DNA of 64,000 nt from NCBI GenBank assembly GCA_020249505.1, contig JADCFN010000051.1, forward strand, positions 22,491 to 86,490, read 5' to 3'. Positions 1 to 8,453 of this stretch are shown piece after piece (position 1 is the first letter of the stretch; every line of letters begins with the position of its first letter). The translations under genes were made by a program, and so were the position numbers. Below the pieces are notes generated by a model. The model was not told where the DNA came from and searched no databases. It worked only from the letters and a program-made list of their open reading frames with translations. This DNA comes from Roseomonas sp. (GTDB lineage: Bacteria > Pseudomonadota > Alphaproteobacteria > Acetobacterales > Acetobacteraceae).

Positions 1-3000
1 ATCGTGGCACCATCGGCCAAAAGAAAACCCTGTTCTTCCTTCACGCCATGCAATTGTCGCGCAAGCGCCAAAGCCTGGCGCAAGGCATCGCGCGATGGCG
101 TGGGCAGCGCTTCCAGCCCCCATAACAACCGCACACGTTCGGCAAGGCTTTCGGTGGTGATCGGCGATTCAATTGTAATGACTTCAGCAAGAATGCCAGC
201 GAGTGTGGCGAAGGGAACATCGGCAATGGCGATATCTTTCGGCACCTCCGGCACCGCTTCGCGGTAAGGCTCAGCGAGGCCAGTTTCTGGTGCGGATACT
301 GCGGTTTCAACGCTTGCTGCGGCAGGTGCGGCGCCAAGCAAGGCAGCGATACGCTGAGCCTCAGCTTCTGGCCTGCCATACCAGGAAAGCGACCAGGCAC
401 GCGCGAGCTTCCAGCCCATGGCCTGCAGCGCGCTGCCGCGGCCCCTTTCGCGATCCCGCGCGCAGCGCAGCGCGGCCCAATCCCCCGCATCGGCTTCAAT
501 GCCCAACACGTAATTTCCCGCCTCACGCGCGGCGACATCCAAAAATAATCCTGCCATGCCAACGCGCGGCACAGCTTCCTTGCCCGCGGCTTCTATGGCC
601 TTGCCAATAGCCACCGCGATTGGTGCGGCCTGGGTTTTCGCTGTCGCGGCGCGCGGTGCATCCCCGGCGGCGGCGAAGGCAAGGAAGGCTTTGAGAGTGG
701 CCACCCCACGCCCTGAGGCGCGGGCCAAGTCAATGTCATCCGCACCAATGGAGGAAAACACAATGCAGCGCTTCTTGGCGCGCGTGATCAGTACATTCAG
801 CCGGCGTTCGCCGCCATCGGCGGAAAGCGGGCCGAAGCGCATGGCAAGCTTGCCATCAGCGCCCCGCCCATAGCCCACCGAAATCATGATCGAATCGCGT
901 TCATCGCCCTGCACGTTTTCTAGGTTTTTGACGAAAAACGGCTCATCAGGATGTGCGCTGAAAAACGCTTCTGTATCCGGGTTATCGCGCCGCGCCGCTT
1001 CAACGGCGTTCAGGATCGCATCACGCTGGCGGATGGAGAACGCCGCAATGCCCAGGGTATCGCCCGGCGTCTCCCGCGCATGGGCGATCACCGCTTCCGC
1101 CACGGCACGGGCTTCTTCCGCATTGGTGCCCGTGCCGCCCGTATCAAACCGCCCTTCAACGCGGCGGAGTGAAAGCCCAAGCGCGGCCGAACGCGCACGC
1201 GGCGATGGCAGGATGAAAAGCCGATTATCGTAGAATTCCGCGTTGGATGTCGCGATCAGGCTTTCATGCCGGCTGCGATAATGCCAACGCAGCATGGCCG
1301 ATGGCAGGCCGCGCGCATTGCAAAGCCCCAGAATGCTTTCCACATCGCGCGCCGCGACAACATCGTGCGTATCTTCGGCGGCTTCCTCGCCTTCCTCACC
1401 GGTCATGCGCTGGAAGAAGCGCGTGGGCGGCATTTGCTTGTCATCACCCACCACCACCACCTGCCGGCAACGCGCAATAGCGCCGAGTGCATCCACAGGT
1501 TCCACCTGGCTCGCTTCATCAATCACCAGCAGGTCGAAGGAAAGCCCAGGCTTCAGCCCATGCGGGGGGGCGAGGAATTGCGCCACCGAAAGCGGGCTCA
1601 TCATGAAAATTGGTTTGGCCTTTTGCACCGCCTGGGAAGCGCGCAGCAGCAATTCGCGCACCGGCAAATGGCCGCGCTTCTTTTCCATCTCACCGCGCAG
1701 CACCGCCATGCCCGGCGCGCCATCGCGCACTTCCTTGACGCGCAGCGCATGGGCATAGGCGGCTTCCGCGCGCGTCAGCGTAATGCGCGCGCGATCAGCT
1801 TCGCGGAAATCCTCAACCAGCCGATCCGCCGCCGCGCCGTCAAACGCCGCCAATTCGGGGTGCGGCGCCATGGCCGCGCGGAGCAAGCCTTCATGCAGCG
1901 CGAAGGAAAACACATCCTCCGCCGCTTCGGGCGCGACACGCCCATCAGTCAGGCGCTCCAGCAAGGGCTCCAGCCCCGCAGCCGAAGCAGCGGCGCGGCG
2001 CCAGCCAAGCCAGGCATCAAGCGCTTCCGGCGCCGCCGCCCAATCGCCAAGCCGCGCGGCCAGGGTAGCGAAGGAAGGCTCATCGCTGCCAAAAGCGACA
2101 CGCGCATCAAGCTGTGTTGCCTGCTGCAATTCCTGAAAAGCATCGAGTGCGGCTTGCAGCGGCGCGGCCTCGGCCGGCTTGGCGCCATTCGCGAGCGCCG
2201 CCACCGCCGCCGCGCCATGGGTTTTGCGCCACGCAAGCAAGGCGGTCAGCGGCGCGGGATCACTGGCTTCCCCCTGCCAAAGCGTGCCAAAGGCCCCGCG
2301 GCCCAAAGCATCGCCTTGGCGCAATGCTTCGCGCGCGGCCTGCCCGGCCAGCGCGGCATCAAGCGCCGGCAGCGGGTTTTCCGCATCGCGCGCAATGCGC
2401 GCCGCGAGCGTTTTAGCATCGCGCCGTGCGCCAGAAAGAAAACCGAAAACCCCACCTGCTTCGGCAAGCGTAGCGCGCGCTTCGACAATGTCAGCAACAT
2501 CCAAAGCACCCGGCAAAAGCTGCGGATCAGCCTTGGCTTTTTGCAAAGCGCCCAGCGCCTGCACCAAAGCTTCCAGCGGTGCCACATCCCCAGCCCAGGC
2601 TTCGTGCTTCAGCGTCGCCGCATCATGTGCCGGCGCCGATAGCAAAGCCGGGCGTAAGGCAAGCGCGCTTTCCGCTGCCTTCGGTCCAGCCTCTACGCCA
2701 AGCGCCGCACCTGCCGCGGCAAAGGCGCGAATCCAACCGGGCAGCCGCCCCAGCAGGCGATCCGCATCGGCGGGGCCGATATCGGCCATCACGCCGCGCC
2801 AGGGGCTTTGCGCGCCGCCTTCTGCCGCATAGCCGGCCAGCAGCTTGATCGCATCGCGGCGCGCTTCAATCGCCGCCGCGTCCCATTCCGTGACATTCAC
2901 GGAAAAATCCGGCGCCGCAATACCGCGCTGCCGCAAGCCAACCAGCGCGCCTATCACCTGATGCAGCGCAAGGCCCGAAGCGCCAACCGTTCCGCGCATC

Positions 3001-4286
3001 GCCGCCGCATGGCGATTGATCCGCCCGCGCAGCGACCCAAGGCGACGCACCACCGCATCACGTTCCGGCTTGGGCGGCATGGGCAGGGAAAGTGTTGCGC
3101 GCAATTCATCCAGCACTGCGCGCTTCGATTGCTTTTCCGAATGCAATTCCAGGCAGGCGGCGCCAAGGCCAATACACTCCAGCCGGCGCTTCACCACTTC
3201 CAGCGCGGCGAGCTTTTCGGCCACGAACAAAACGCTTCGCCCATCCAGCACGGCCTGGGCGATGATATTGCTGATGGTCTGGCTTTTGCCGGTGCCGGGC
3301 GGGCCCTGGATCACGACATGCCCGCCGCGCCGGACGGCTTCCGCCGCAAGCGCCTGGCTGCCATCCACATCCATCACGTGATCCAGGCGTTCCACCGGGA
3401 TTTCTGCATCTACATCGGCTTCATCGGCAAAAACCGGCGGGATGGAAAGCGCCTCACCGCCCACCAGCGCGCGCACTATGGGGTGATCGGCCAGGCCCGG
3501 ATTTTTCTCAGGCCCTAGGTCCCGCCACATCAGGAATTTAGCGAAGGAGAATAGCCCAATCGCCAGCGCATCCGCCTCCACGCGCCAATTGGCGCGCTCT
3601 GCCACCAGCGCTGCGATGGCTTCCCCCCAGGCGGTCGGCGTATAGGCCTCAGCATCGAAATCCGGCAGCGCGGTCTTGAAATTCACCTTGAGCATTTCGC
3701 GGAGGGACAAATTCTCTGCGATATCACCCACCGCCCCGCGCAGCTTGAAATTCTGCGAAACCCCTTCGCGTTCCAGCGCCACCGGCAGCAGCGCCAAAGG
3801 GGCGCGACGTTCGGTCTCAGGCGTCGCGGGATCGCGCCAGACCAGCGCGCCAAGAGCCAGATAAAGTGTCGGCACGCCCGTTTCTTCGCGGGCCGTGCGC
3901 GCATCCTGCATGATATCGCGCAGCCGGCGCACAAGGTCTGTCGGCGGCAATTGCACACGCAGCTTGTCATCGCGTTGATAGTCTTCCCGCGCTGCGTCGG
4001 CTTTAGCGGTGCCAACACCTTCCACCTTTACCTTCACGCTGCGTGCGCGGCGCGGCTTGCCGGGGGTTGCTTCCTCAGGCATGGTTTCGGGCGTGGCGGC
4101 CGAAGCTTCAAAGCCGAAGGCACGGCCCGCCTGCAATGCGCCAAGGACAAAATCCGCATCCTCATCATCAATGATGATGACACCGCGTGAAGCACCCGGC
4201 TTGGGCAGGGATAGCAGCCGGTTGCGCGTGGAAAGATCCAGTAAGCCCCGGCGGGCTTCTTCCAATGCGGCGCGAAGATCCGTCAT
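1..4286 (-). CDS. DUF4011 / superfamily I helicase / Vsr-like nuclease protein, 3' end outside the window
   Basis: The frame is open from an ATG at 4286 to the left edge without a stop, about 1,428 residues, so the C-terminus is missing. The N-terminus has DLSTRNRLLSL (about residues 17-27), the hallmark of DUF4011. Walker A GPPGTGKS lies near residue 325. DEASQVEPVDALG (about 917), GDDKQMPPTRFF (about 947), ENVQGDERD (about 1127) and LNVLITRAKKRC (about 1162) are SF1 helicase motifs. A Vsr/MTES_1575-type nuclease follows near 1240-1305, with PRVGMAGLFLDVA, LGIEAD and ARDRERGR. The last visible part resembles DUF3320. Known for the family: this architecture occurs in defence loci, and I recall it as the Hhe type of system. 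A role in phage or plasmid defence is inference. Its ATG lies 4 nt after the stop of a small membrane-protein ORF, so the two are probably co-transcribed. The ribosome site is weak. Confidence 0.88.
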   Translation of the reverse strand, partial: MTDLRAALEEARRGLLDLSTRNRLLSLPKPGASRGVIIIDDEDADFVLGALQAGRAFGFEASAATPETMPEEATPGKPRRARSVKVKVEGVGTAKADAAREDYQRDDKLRVQLPPTDLVRRLRDIMQDARTAREETGVPTLYLALGALVWRDPATPETERRAPLALLPVALEREGVSQNFKLRGAVGDIAENLSLREMLKVNFKTALPDFDAEAYTPTAWGEAIAALVAERANWRVEADALAIGLFSFAKFLMWRDLGPEKNPGLADHPIVRALVGGEALSIPPVFADEADVDAEIPVERLDHVMDVDGSQALAAEAVRRGGHVVIQGPPGTGKSQTISNIIAQAVLDGRSVLFVAEKLAALEVVKRRLECIGLGAACLELHSEKQSKRAVLDELRATLSLPMPPKPERDAVVRRLGSLRGRINRHAAAMRGTVGASGLALHQVIGALVGLRQRGIAAPDFSVNVTEWDAAAIEARRDAIKLLAGYAAEGGAQSPWRGVMADIGPADADRLLGRLPGWIRAFAAAGAALGVEAGPKAAESALALRPALLSAPAHDAATLKHEAWAGDVAPLEALVQALGALQKAKADPQLLPGALDVADIVEARATLAEAGGVFGFLSGARRDAKTLAARIARDAENPLPALDAALAGQAAREALRQGDALGRGAFGTLWQGEASDPAPLTALLAWRKTHGAAAVAALANGAKPAEAAPLQAALDAFQELQQATQLDARVAFGSDEPSFATLAARLGDWAAAPEALDAWLGWRRAAASAAGLEPLLERLTDGRVAPEAAEDVFSFALHEGLLRAAMAPHPELAAFDGAAADRLVEDFREADRARITLTRAEAAYAHALRVKEVRDGAPGMAVLRGEMEKKRGHLPVRELLLRASQAVQKAKPIFMMSPLSVAQFLAPPHGLKPGLSFDLLVIDEASQVEPVDALGAIARCRQVVVVGDDKQMPPTRFFQRMTGEEGEEAAEDTHDVVAARDVESILGLCNARGLPSAMLRWHYRSRHESLIATSNAEFYDNRLFILPSPRARSAALGLSLRRVEGRFDTGGTGTNAEEARAVAEAVIAHARETPGDTLGIAAFSIRQRDAILNAVEAARRDNPDTEAFFSAHPDEPFFVKNLENVQGDERDSIMISVGYGRGADGKLAMRFGPLSADGGERRLNVLITRAKKRCIVFSSIGADDIDLARASGRGVATLKAFLAFAAAGDAPRAATAKTQAAPIAVAIGKAIEAAGKEAVPRVGMAGLFLDVAAREAGNYVLGIEADAGDWAALRCARDRERGRGSALQAMGWKLARAWSLSWYGRPEAEAQRIAALLGAAPAAASVETAVSAPETGLAEPYREAVPEVPKDIAIADVPFATLAGILAEVITIESPITTESLAERVRLLWGLEALPTPSRDALRQALALARQLHGVKEEQGFLLADGAT

Positions 4287-4290
4287 GCGA

Positions 4291-4452
4291 TTATTTTTTC
4301 CGGAAGGCAAAGGTGATCAGCAGCACGCAGCCAACCAGCGCCAGAATGGCCAGCATGCCCTGCACAACTTCGAAATTCGGGGAGTCGCGATGGATGAAGA
4401 TGGATGCGGCCGCCGCGCCCATCTTCATCAGGGTTTGCAGTATCCATTCCAT
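4291..4452 (-). CDS. 53-residue single-pass membrane microprotein upstream of the DUF4011 helicase
   Basis: A short frame starts MEWILQTLMKMG and ends ITFAFRKK. It holds one hydrophobic segment, about residues 33-50 (GMLAILALVGCVLLITFA), followed by a basic RKK tail, so it reads as a single-pass inner-membrane peptide. The ATG at 4452 has GAGAGG 7 nt upstream. An in-frame ATG at 4467 would add five residues but has poor spacing to its purine tract. The stop lies 4 nt before the start of the large helicase gene on the same strand. I do not recognise a family and assign no function. That it is a real gene rests on the ribosome site, the membrane segment and the tight coupling. Confidence 0.6.
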   Translation of the reverse strand: MEWILQTLMKMGAAAASIFIHRDSPNFEVVQGMLAILALVGCVLLITFAFRKK

Positions 4453-4538
4453 TGAAACGCCTCTCATCCTTCGGCTGTAGTCGTCTCGCCATTATGGAAC
4501 AGTCTTGCACATCCCCCGCGGCAGTCGAAGGGTGATTT

Positions 4539-5060
4539 TCAGGGCGGCGGTGGGCCGGGCAGCATACGGTTCTCCAATGCCTCGATACGGGAAAGGGAAG
4601 CCTTAAGCAGCGAAATCAGCTCCGCCACTTGCTGTTCGCGCAGCAGGTCCAGCTTTTCATGCAGCAGGCTGATTTCGGCCTCGGCGCGGATATTCACTTG
4701 GTAATCGGCGATGGACCGGATGCGATCTATATGGGCTTGGCGGTTCTGGCTCATCATGATGATGGGCGCTGTATAGGCCGCCTGGAAGGACAGCATCAGG
4801 TTCAGCAGGATGAAGGGATAGGGGTCCCAGGCATTGCCGCCAAAGGCCGCATTGGCAATCAGCCAGGCCAGCAATAGCCCGGACTGGATCAGGATAAAGC
4901 GCCAGGACCCGACCGTTGCCGCCACCAGATCGGAAAGCCTCTCACCAAGGGTCAGGTCAGGCGCAGGCCCTTCACCGCGCCGCCTTTGCCGAGCGCGCGA
5001 CAGGGCGGTACGCAAATGGATGTGGCGGCGGTGATGATGAGGTTCGGGATGCTCGGCCAT
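4539..5060 (-). CDS. DUF1003 domain membrane protein
   Basis: A protein of about 173 residues begins MAEHPEPHHHRRHIHL, so its N-terminus is rich in His and Arg and probably cytoplasmic. Two membrane segments follow, around FILIQSGLLLAWLIANAAF and PFILLNLMLSFQAAYTAPI. Then comes the conserved stretch MMSQNRQAHIDRIRS with a heptad-like helical tail. This is the DUF1003 pattern, whose biochemical role is not known to me. The start at 5060 is chosen over an upstream ATG because GGGGGAA sits 7 nt before it. It ends about 85 bp upstream of the membrane microprotein gene on the same strand, with no clear operon link. Confidence 0.85.
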   Translation of the reverse strand: MAEHPEPHHHRRHIHLRTALSRARQRRRGEGPAPDLTLGERLSDLVAATVGSWRFILIQSGLLLAWLIANAAFGGNAWDPYPFILLNLMLSFQAAYTAPIIMMSQNRQAHIDRIRSIADYQVNIRAEAEISLLHEKLDLLREQQVAELISLLKASLSRIEALENRMLPGPPPP

Positions 5061-5123
5061 GCAGAATTCCCCCTGCAAAGCGCGCAAGTTGCACCATTCA
5101 CCCCGGCAGGAACATGATAAAAA

Positions 5124-6545
5124 TCAACTCCGGCCGTAAGTATCCTCAAAGCGCACGATGTCATCCTCGCCAAGGTAGGAGCCGGATTGCACCTCAATCA
5201 GCGTCAGCGGGATCTTGCCGGGGTTTTCCATGCGATGGATGCAGCCCAGCGGCAGATAGACGCTTTCATTCTCCCGCAGCATGATTTCCTCACCATCGCG
5301 GCGCACAATGGCAGTGCCGGAAACCACCACCCAATGCTCGGCACGATGAAAATGCTTTTGCAGGGAAAGCTTGGCGCCGGGGCGGACTTCGATCGTCTTG
5401 ACCTGGAAACGCTCCCCCATGATCAGGCCCTCATAATGGCCCCAGGGGCGATAGGCGCGGCGGTGTTCGGTGGCTTCCTTGGCGCCGCGCGCCTTCAACT
5501 GATCCACCAGCTTTTTCACATCCTGCGCGTGGTCCCGATGCATGGCGAGCACGGCATCATCGGTCACCACCACCACGACGTCTTCCAGCCCGATCACGCC
5601 GGTGAGGATGCCTTCACTGCGCACATAGCAATTCTTGGCATCCACCAATTCCACCGGGCCTAGCACGGCATTGCCGGCCGCATCCTTCGGCTGAATCTCC
5701 CACAGCGCGGCCCAGGAACCGATATCCGACCAGCCAATGGCAGCCGGCACCACAGCAGCTTTTTGCGTACGTTCCATCACCGCATAGTCAATGCTGATCG
5801 ATGGTGTCGTGGAGAAAGCCGCGGCTTCCAGGCGGATAAAATCCCCATCGCGCGCGGCACCGGCAACCGCAGCGCGCACACCCTTCAGCACCTCTGGCGC
5901 GTAGGTTTCAAGCTCGGCCAACATGGTCGCGGCGGTGGCGACAAACATGCCGGAATTCCACAAATGCCGGCCGGTTTTGAGAAACTCTGCCGCGCGGGCC
6001 GCATCAGGCTTTTCCACAAAGCGCGCGATGCGCTTCACGCCATCGCTGCCCGGCAAGGCATCACCGGCTTCGATATAGCCATAGCCCGTTTCAGGCGCGG
6101 TAGGCTGCATGCCGAAGGTGACAATCGCCCCCGCTTGCGCCGCCGCAGCGGCCTTGGTGAGCGCGGTTTGCAGCGCCGCAACATCGCCAATTGCTGCATC
6201 TGCGGCCATGAACCACAGCACCGCGCCGGGCGCCGTTTCCTCAGCGAGCAAAGCCGCGGCGGCGATGGCGGGCGCGCTATTGCGGCCAATCGGTTCCAGC
6301 ACGATGGCCGCACCCTTGTCGCGCAATTGCTCGGCCACCAGGAAGCGATGCGCTTCATTGCAAACAACCATAGGCGGCAGGAAGCCCGCGCCGGAACCCC
6401 GCGCGGCGGTTTCCGCCAGCATGGTCTTGTCGGAAGCGAGCGGCCAGAACTGCTTGGGGTAGCTTTCGCGGGATAGCGGCCATAGCCGCGTGCCGGTGCC
6501 GCCGGAAAGGATCACGGGCAGGATCAGGGGGGAATTGGCGTTCAT
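5124..6545 (-). CDS. manC: mannose-1-phosphate guanylyltransferase / mannose-6-phosphate isomerase, type II
   Basis: This is the bifunctional enzyme that makes GDP-mannose from GTP and mannose-1-phosphate, with a C-terminal phosphomannose isomerase cupin. It feeds surface polysaccharide synthesis in the cytoplasm. The pyrophosphorylase signature SGGTGTRLWPLSR is at residues 14-26, and the sugar-binding FVEKPD near 177. The cupin with HFHRAEHW and YLPLGCIHRMEN fills the last 120 residues. The length of 473 aa fits the family. The ATG at 6545 is used. A TTG six bases upstream (6551) has a better placed GGAG and could be the real start. It stands alone, divergent from the thioesterase gene, with no polysaccharide gene cluster nearby. 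Confidence 0.93.
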   Translation of the reverse strand: MNANSPLILPVILSGGTGTRLWPLSRESYPKQFWPLASDKTMLAETAARGSGAGFLPPMVVCNEAHRFLVAEQLRDKGAAIVLEPIGRNSAPAIAAAALLAEETAPGAVLWFMAADAAIGDVAALQTALTKAAAAAQAGAIVTFGMQPTAPETGYGYIEAGDALPGSDGVKRIARFVEKPDAARAAEFLKTGRHLWNSGMFVATAATMLAELETYAPEVLKGVRAAVAGAARDGDFIRLEAAAFSTTPSISIDYAVMERTQKAAVVPAAIGWSDIGSWAALWEIQPKDAAGNAVLGPVELVDAKNCYVRSEGILTGVIGLEDVVVVVTDDAVLAMHRDHAQDVKKLVDQLKARGAKEATEHRRAYRPWGHYEGLIMGERFQVKTIEVRPGAKLSLQKHFHRAEHWVVVSGTAIVRRDGEEIMLRENESVYLPLGCIHRMENPGKIPLTLIEVQSGSYLGEDDIVRFEDTYGRS

Positions 6546-6680
6546 GGTCAATCATCGCTCCGCATCGCGCGGGGCTTAGGGATAAATCGGGGCAAAGCCA
6601 AGGCAGAGGCTTCGGGCGTTTCCCCGGGCGGGCTTCCAGTATAGAGCTTTCCGCCCCATCCAGCCTGAAAGCCGCCTGCC

Positions 6681-7118
6681 TTGGATAACCCTGTTGCCCC
6701 CGCCGTTCCGGAAGGCTTCGTGCCCCGCCCTGCCGGGGGGCCGTTTCTGGAACCCATCGGCCCCATCATGATCCGGCGGGATCACGGGCCGCTTGCCTTT
6801 GGGCTTCGGATCGAAAAGCGCCATTGCAACAGCAAGGACATGGCCCATGGGGGCATGTTGGCGACTTTTGCTGATCTCGCGCTCGGGATTGGTGGCTTCA
6901 ACCTGGCCGGGGTGACGGGGTTCTTCACCACCATCAGCCTAAATTCGGATTATCTGGCGCCTGCGCTGCTTGGCACCTGGCTGCAATGCGAACCGGTGCT
7001 GCTGCGCCGCACCCGCACGCTGGTTTTCGCGCAAGGCGTCTGCATGGCGGATGGCAAGCCTGTGCTGCGCGCCAGCGGGGTTTTCGCCCTGCCGCGGGAG
7101 CCCACGGCAGGCGCGTGA
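6681..7118 (+). CDS. PaaI-family hotdog-fold thioesterase
   Basis: A 145-residue single-domain hotdog protein, likely hydrolysing an acyl-CoA or aryl-CoA thioester. The motif DMAHGGMLATFADLALG (about residues 53-69) matches the HGG-x(5)-AD active-site helix of the PaaI/YdiI group, followed by the usual beta-sheet including TTISLNSDYLAP. The substrate cannot be read from sequence. The frame opens with a TTG at 6681, just after an in-frame stop. A GTG at 6720 is an alternative with a purine-rich GGAAGG before it. It is divergent from manC and ends 9 bp from the SDR gene that converges on it. Confidence 0.85.
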   Translation: MDNPVAPAVPEGFVPRPAGGPFLEPIGPIMIRRDHGPLAFGLRIEKRHCNSKDMAHGGMLATFADLALGIGGFNLAGVTGFFTTISLNSDYLAPALLGTWLQCEPVLLRRTRTLVFAQGVCMADGKPVLRASGVFALPREPTAGA

Positions 7119-7127
7119 CAGGTCCGC

Positions 7128-7913
7128 TTATACCACCGGGCTTTTGCCGCCATCCACATTGATGGCAGTGCCGCTGATGAAGCCGCCCTGTTCGCTAGCG
7201 AGCAGCAAAGCCATGGCGGCGAATTCCTCGGCCTTGCCGATACGGCCGAGGGGGACAGCCTTGCCTTGTTCGGCCTTCCAATCTTCCCAGGTGATGTTGC
7301 GCTTTTCCGATGCATGCCGGCGCACCCATTGGTCGCTTTCAATAATGCCGACCAGCATGGCATTCACCAGCACATTATGGGGCGCGAATTCATTCGCCAT
7401 GGCCTTGGTGAGCGCCATGCCGGCAGCGCGCGAGACTGATGTAGGCGTTGAACCCCCAAGCGGTGCCTTGGCGCCGATATTGAGCACATTGATGATGCGG
7501 CCCCATTTGCGATCCCGCATGGCAGGCAGCGCCAGGCGGCACAGCCGGATGGCCGCAAACAACTTCAGGTCCAGATCATCCTGCCAAAGCGCATCGGTTA
7601 CTTCCAGGAAGCCACCGCGCTGGGAAGTGCCGGCATTATTGATCAGGATATCCACCTGGCCGAGGCCCTTCACCGCCGCGGCATAGGCAGCTTCGCAGCC
7701 TTCAGCGGTGCGGATATCAGCGGCAATGGCGGCAACCTTGGCGCTGGGCGCAGCGGCGCGGATTTCCGCTTCCGCCTTGGCAAGGCTTTCCGCCCCGCGC
7801 GCCACAATGGCGACATGCCCGCCCGATTCAGCAAACATTTTCGCCATGGCAAGGCCGAGGCCCTTGGACCCGCCGGTAATAAGCGCGGCGCGCCCGTTCA
7901 AGGTGATATTCAT
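7128..7913 (-). CDS. SDR-family oxidoreductase with altered active site
   Basis: A 261-residue short-chain dehydrogenase/reductase. The NAD(P)-binding glycine motif ITGGSKGLGLAMA is at about residues 12-24, followed by the NNAG motif (DILINNAGTSQRGG) and a C-terminal ISGTAINVDGGKSP. Catalytic SDRs have Tyr-x-x-x-Lys near the fold centre. Here the aligned stretch reads TPTSVSRAAGMALTK, so the Tyr is Thr and the Lys is Arg. The protein may use other residues or be catalytically unusual. The start at 7913 is preferred because GGGGGAG stands 6 nt before it, while an upstream ATG lacks such a site. Substrate unknown. Confidence 0.9.
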   Translation of the reverse strand: MNITLNGRAALITGGSKGLGLAMAKMFAESGGHVAIVARGAESLAKAEAEIRAAAPSAKVAAIAADIRTAEGCEAAYAAAVKGLGQVDILINNAGTSQRGGFLEVTDALWQDDLDLKLFAAIRLCRLALPAMRDRKWGRIINVLNIGAKAPLGGSTPTSVSRAAGMALTKAMANEFAPHNVLVNAMLVGIIESDQWVRRHASEKRNITWEDWKAEQGKAVPLGRIGKAEEFAAMALLLASEQGGFISGTAINVDGGKSPVV

Positions 7914-7981
7914 GGATCGCTCCCCCAAATGATGGGGGCCATCCTGCCGGAAGTGGGGCGGGACGCAAGCGTTGGGGGGAG

Positions 7982-8056
7982 TGGAGCGGGCGGGGGGAAT
8001 CGAACCCCCGACATTCAGCTTGGGAAGCTGACGTTCTACCTCTGAACTACGCCCGC
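7982..8056 (-). tRNA. tRNA-Gly (anticodon CCC)
   Basis: Read on the minus strand, the acceptor arms GCGGGCG and CGCCCGC pair. The anticodon arm CAGC-TTCCCAA-GCTG shows anticodon CCC. The T arm GGGGG-TTCGATT-CCCCC is perfect, and CCA is encoded at the 3' end. Its 5' half, from a few bases before the 5' end through the anticodon loop, is repeated 3.9 kb away at 11939-11979, which marks this tRNA as the likely insertion site of the DNA in between. Confidence 0.96.
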
Positions 8057-8060
8057 GCCG
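8020..8060. repeat. 41-bp direct repeat, copy 1 (inside tRNA-Gly), possible att site
   Basis: This stretch covers the 5' half of the intact tRNA-Gly gene. It is found again at 11939-11979 in the same orientation with one mismatch (T at 8035, G at 11954). Flanking sequence on either side of the two copies does not match, as expected of the ends of an integrated element. Confidence 0.85.
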
Positions 8061-8453
8061 GACAACCCCTTTGTATCCGCAGGGGCCTCAGCGGGCAAGT
8101 CGGCCGCGCATTCCATAACGGGCCAGCCCCGTTCGGACGTTGTGCTGCCCCTCGGCAGCGGACCATTGGCGGCCGATGACCTCGAATGAGCCGTTCGCCT
8201 CGTGCTGGAAAGGTAGCGCCGCGTGAATGCACATCAGAAGCAGCTTGGTGGAGAGCGTGTACAACCCGGTTGATGAGGTCGAGCACGCGCCCTCCAACGG
8301 CGCCGCTTCTGCGCTGATGCAAGCGTCTACGCGGCAGTTGCTGATCGGCCTGTCCTGCGAGGCGGCCAAGAAGTTGCAGATGTTGTTCTAAGTCGACGCT
8401 GCGCTCAGGAAGGCATTTCACGAAGGCTGAGGAGGATGGCGTAGCCGCTCTGC
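8057..8453. other. island flank without a recognisable gene
   Basis: About 400 bases lie between the tRNA-Gly and the end of the DUF2290 gene. Short open frames exist on both strands, but none has a ribosome site together with a recognisable protein motif, and I see no integrase, transposase or RNA gene. It may be remnant DNA at the island end. Confidence 0.5.

Noticed and set aside
1266..2642. A 458-residue open frame on the plus strand
   Set aside because: It lies wholly inside the DUF4011 helicase gene on the other strand, is rich in Arg, His and Ala and shows no family motif, typical of antisense frames in GC-rich DNA.
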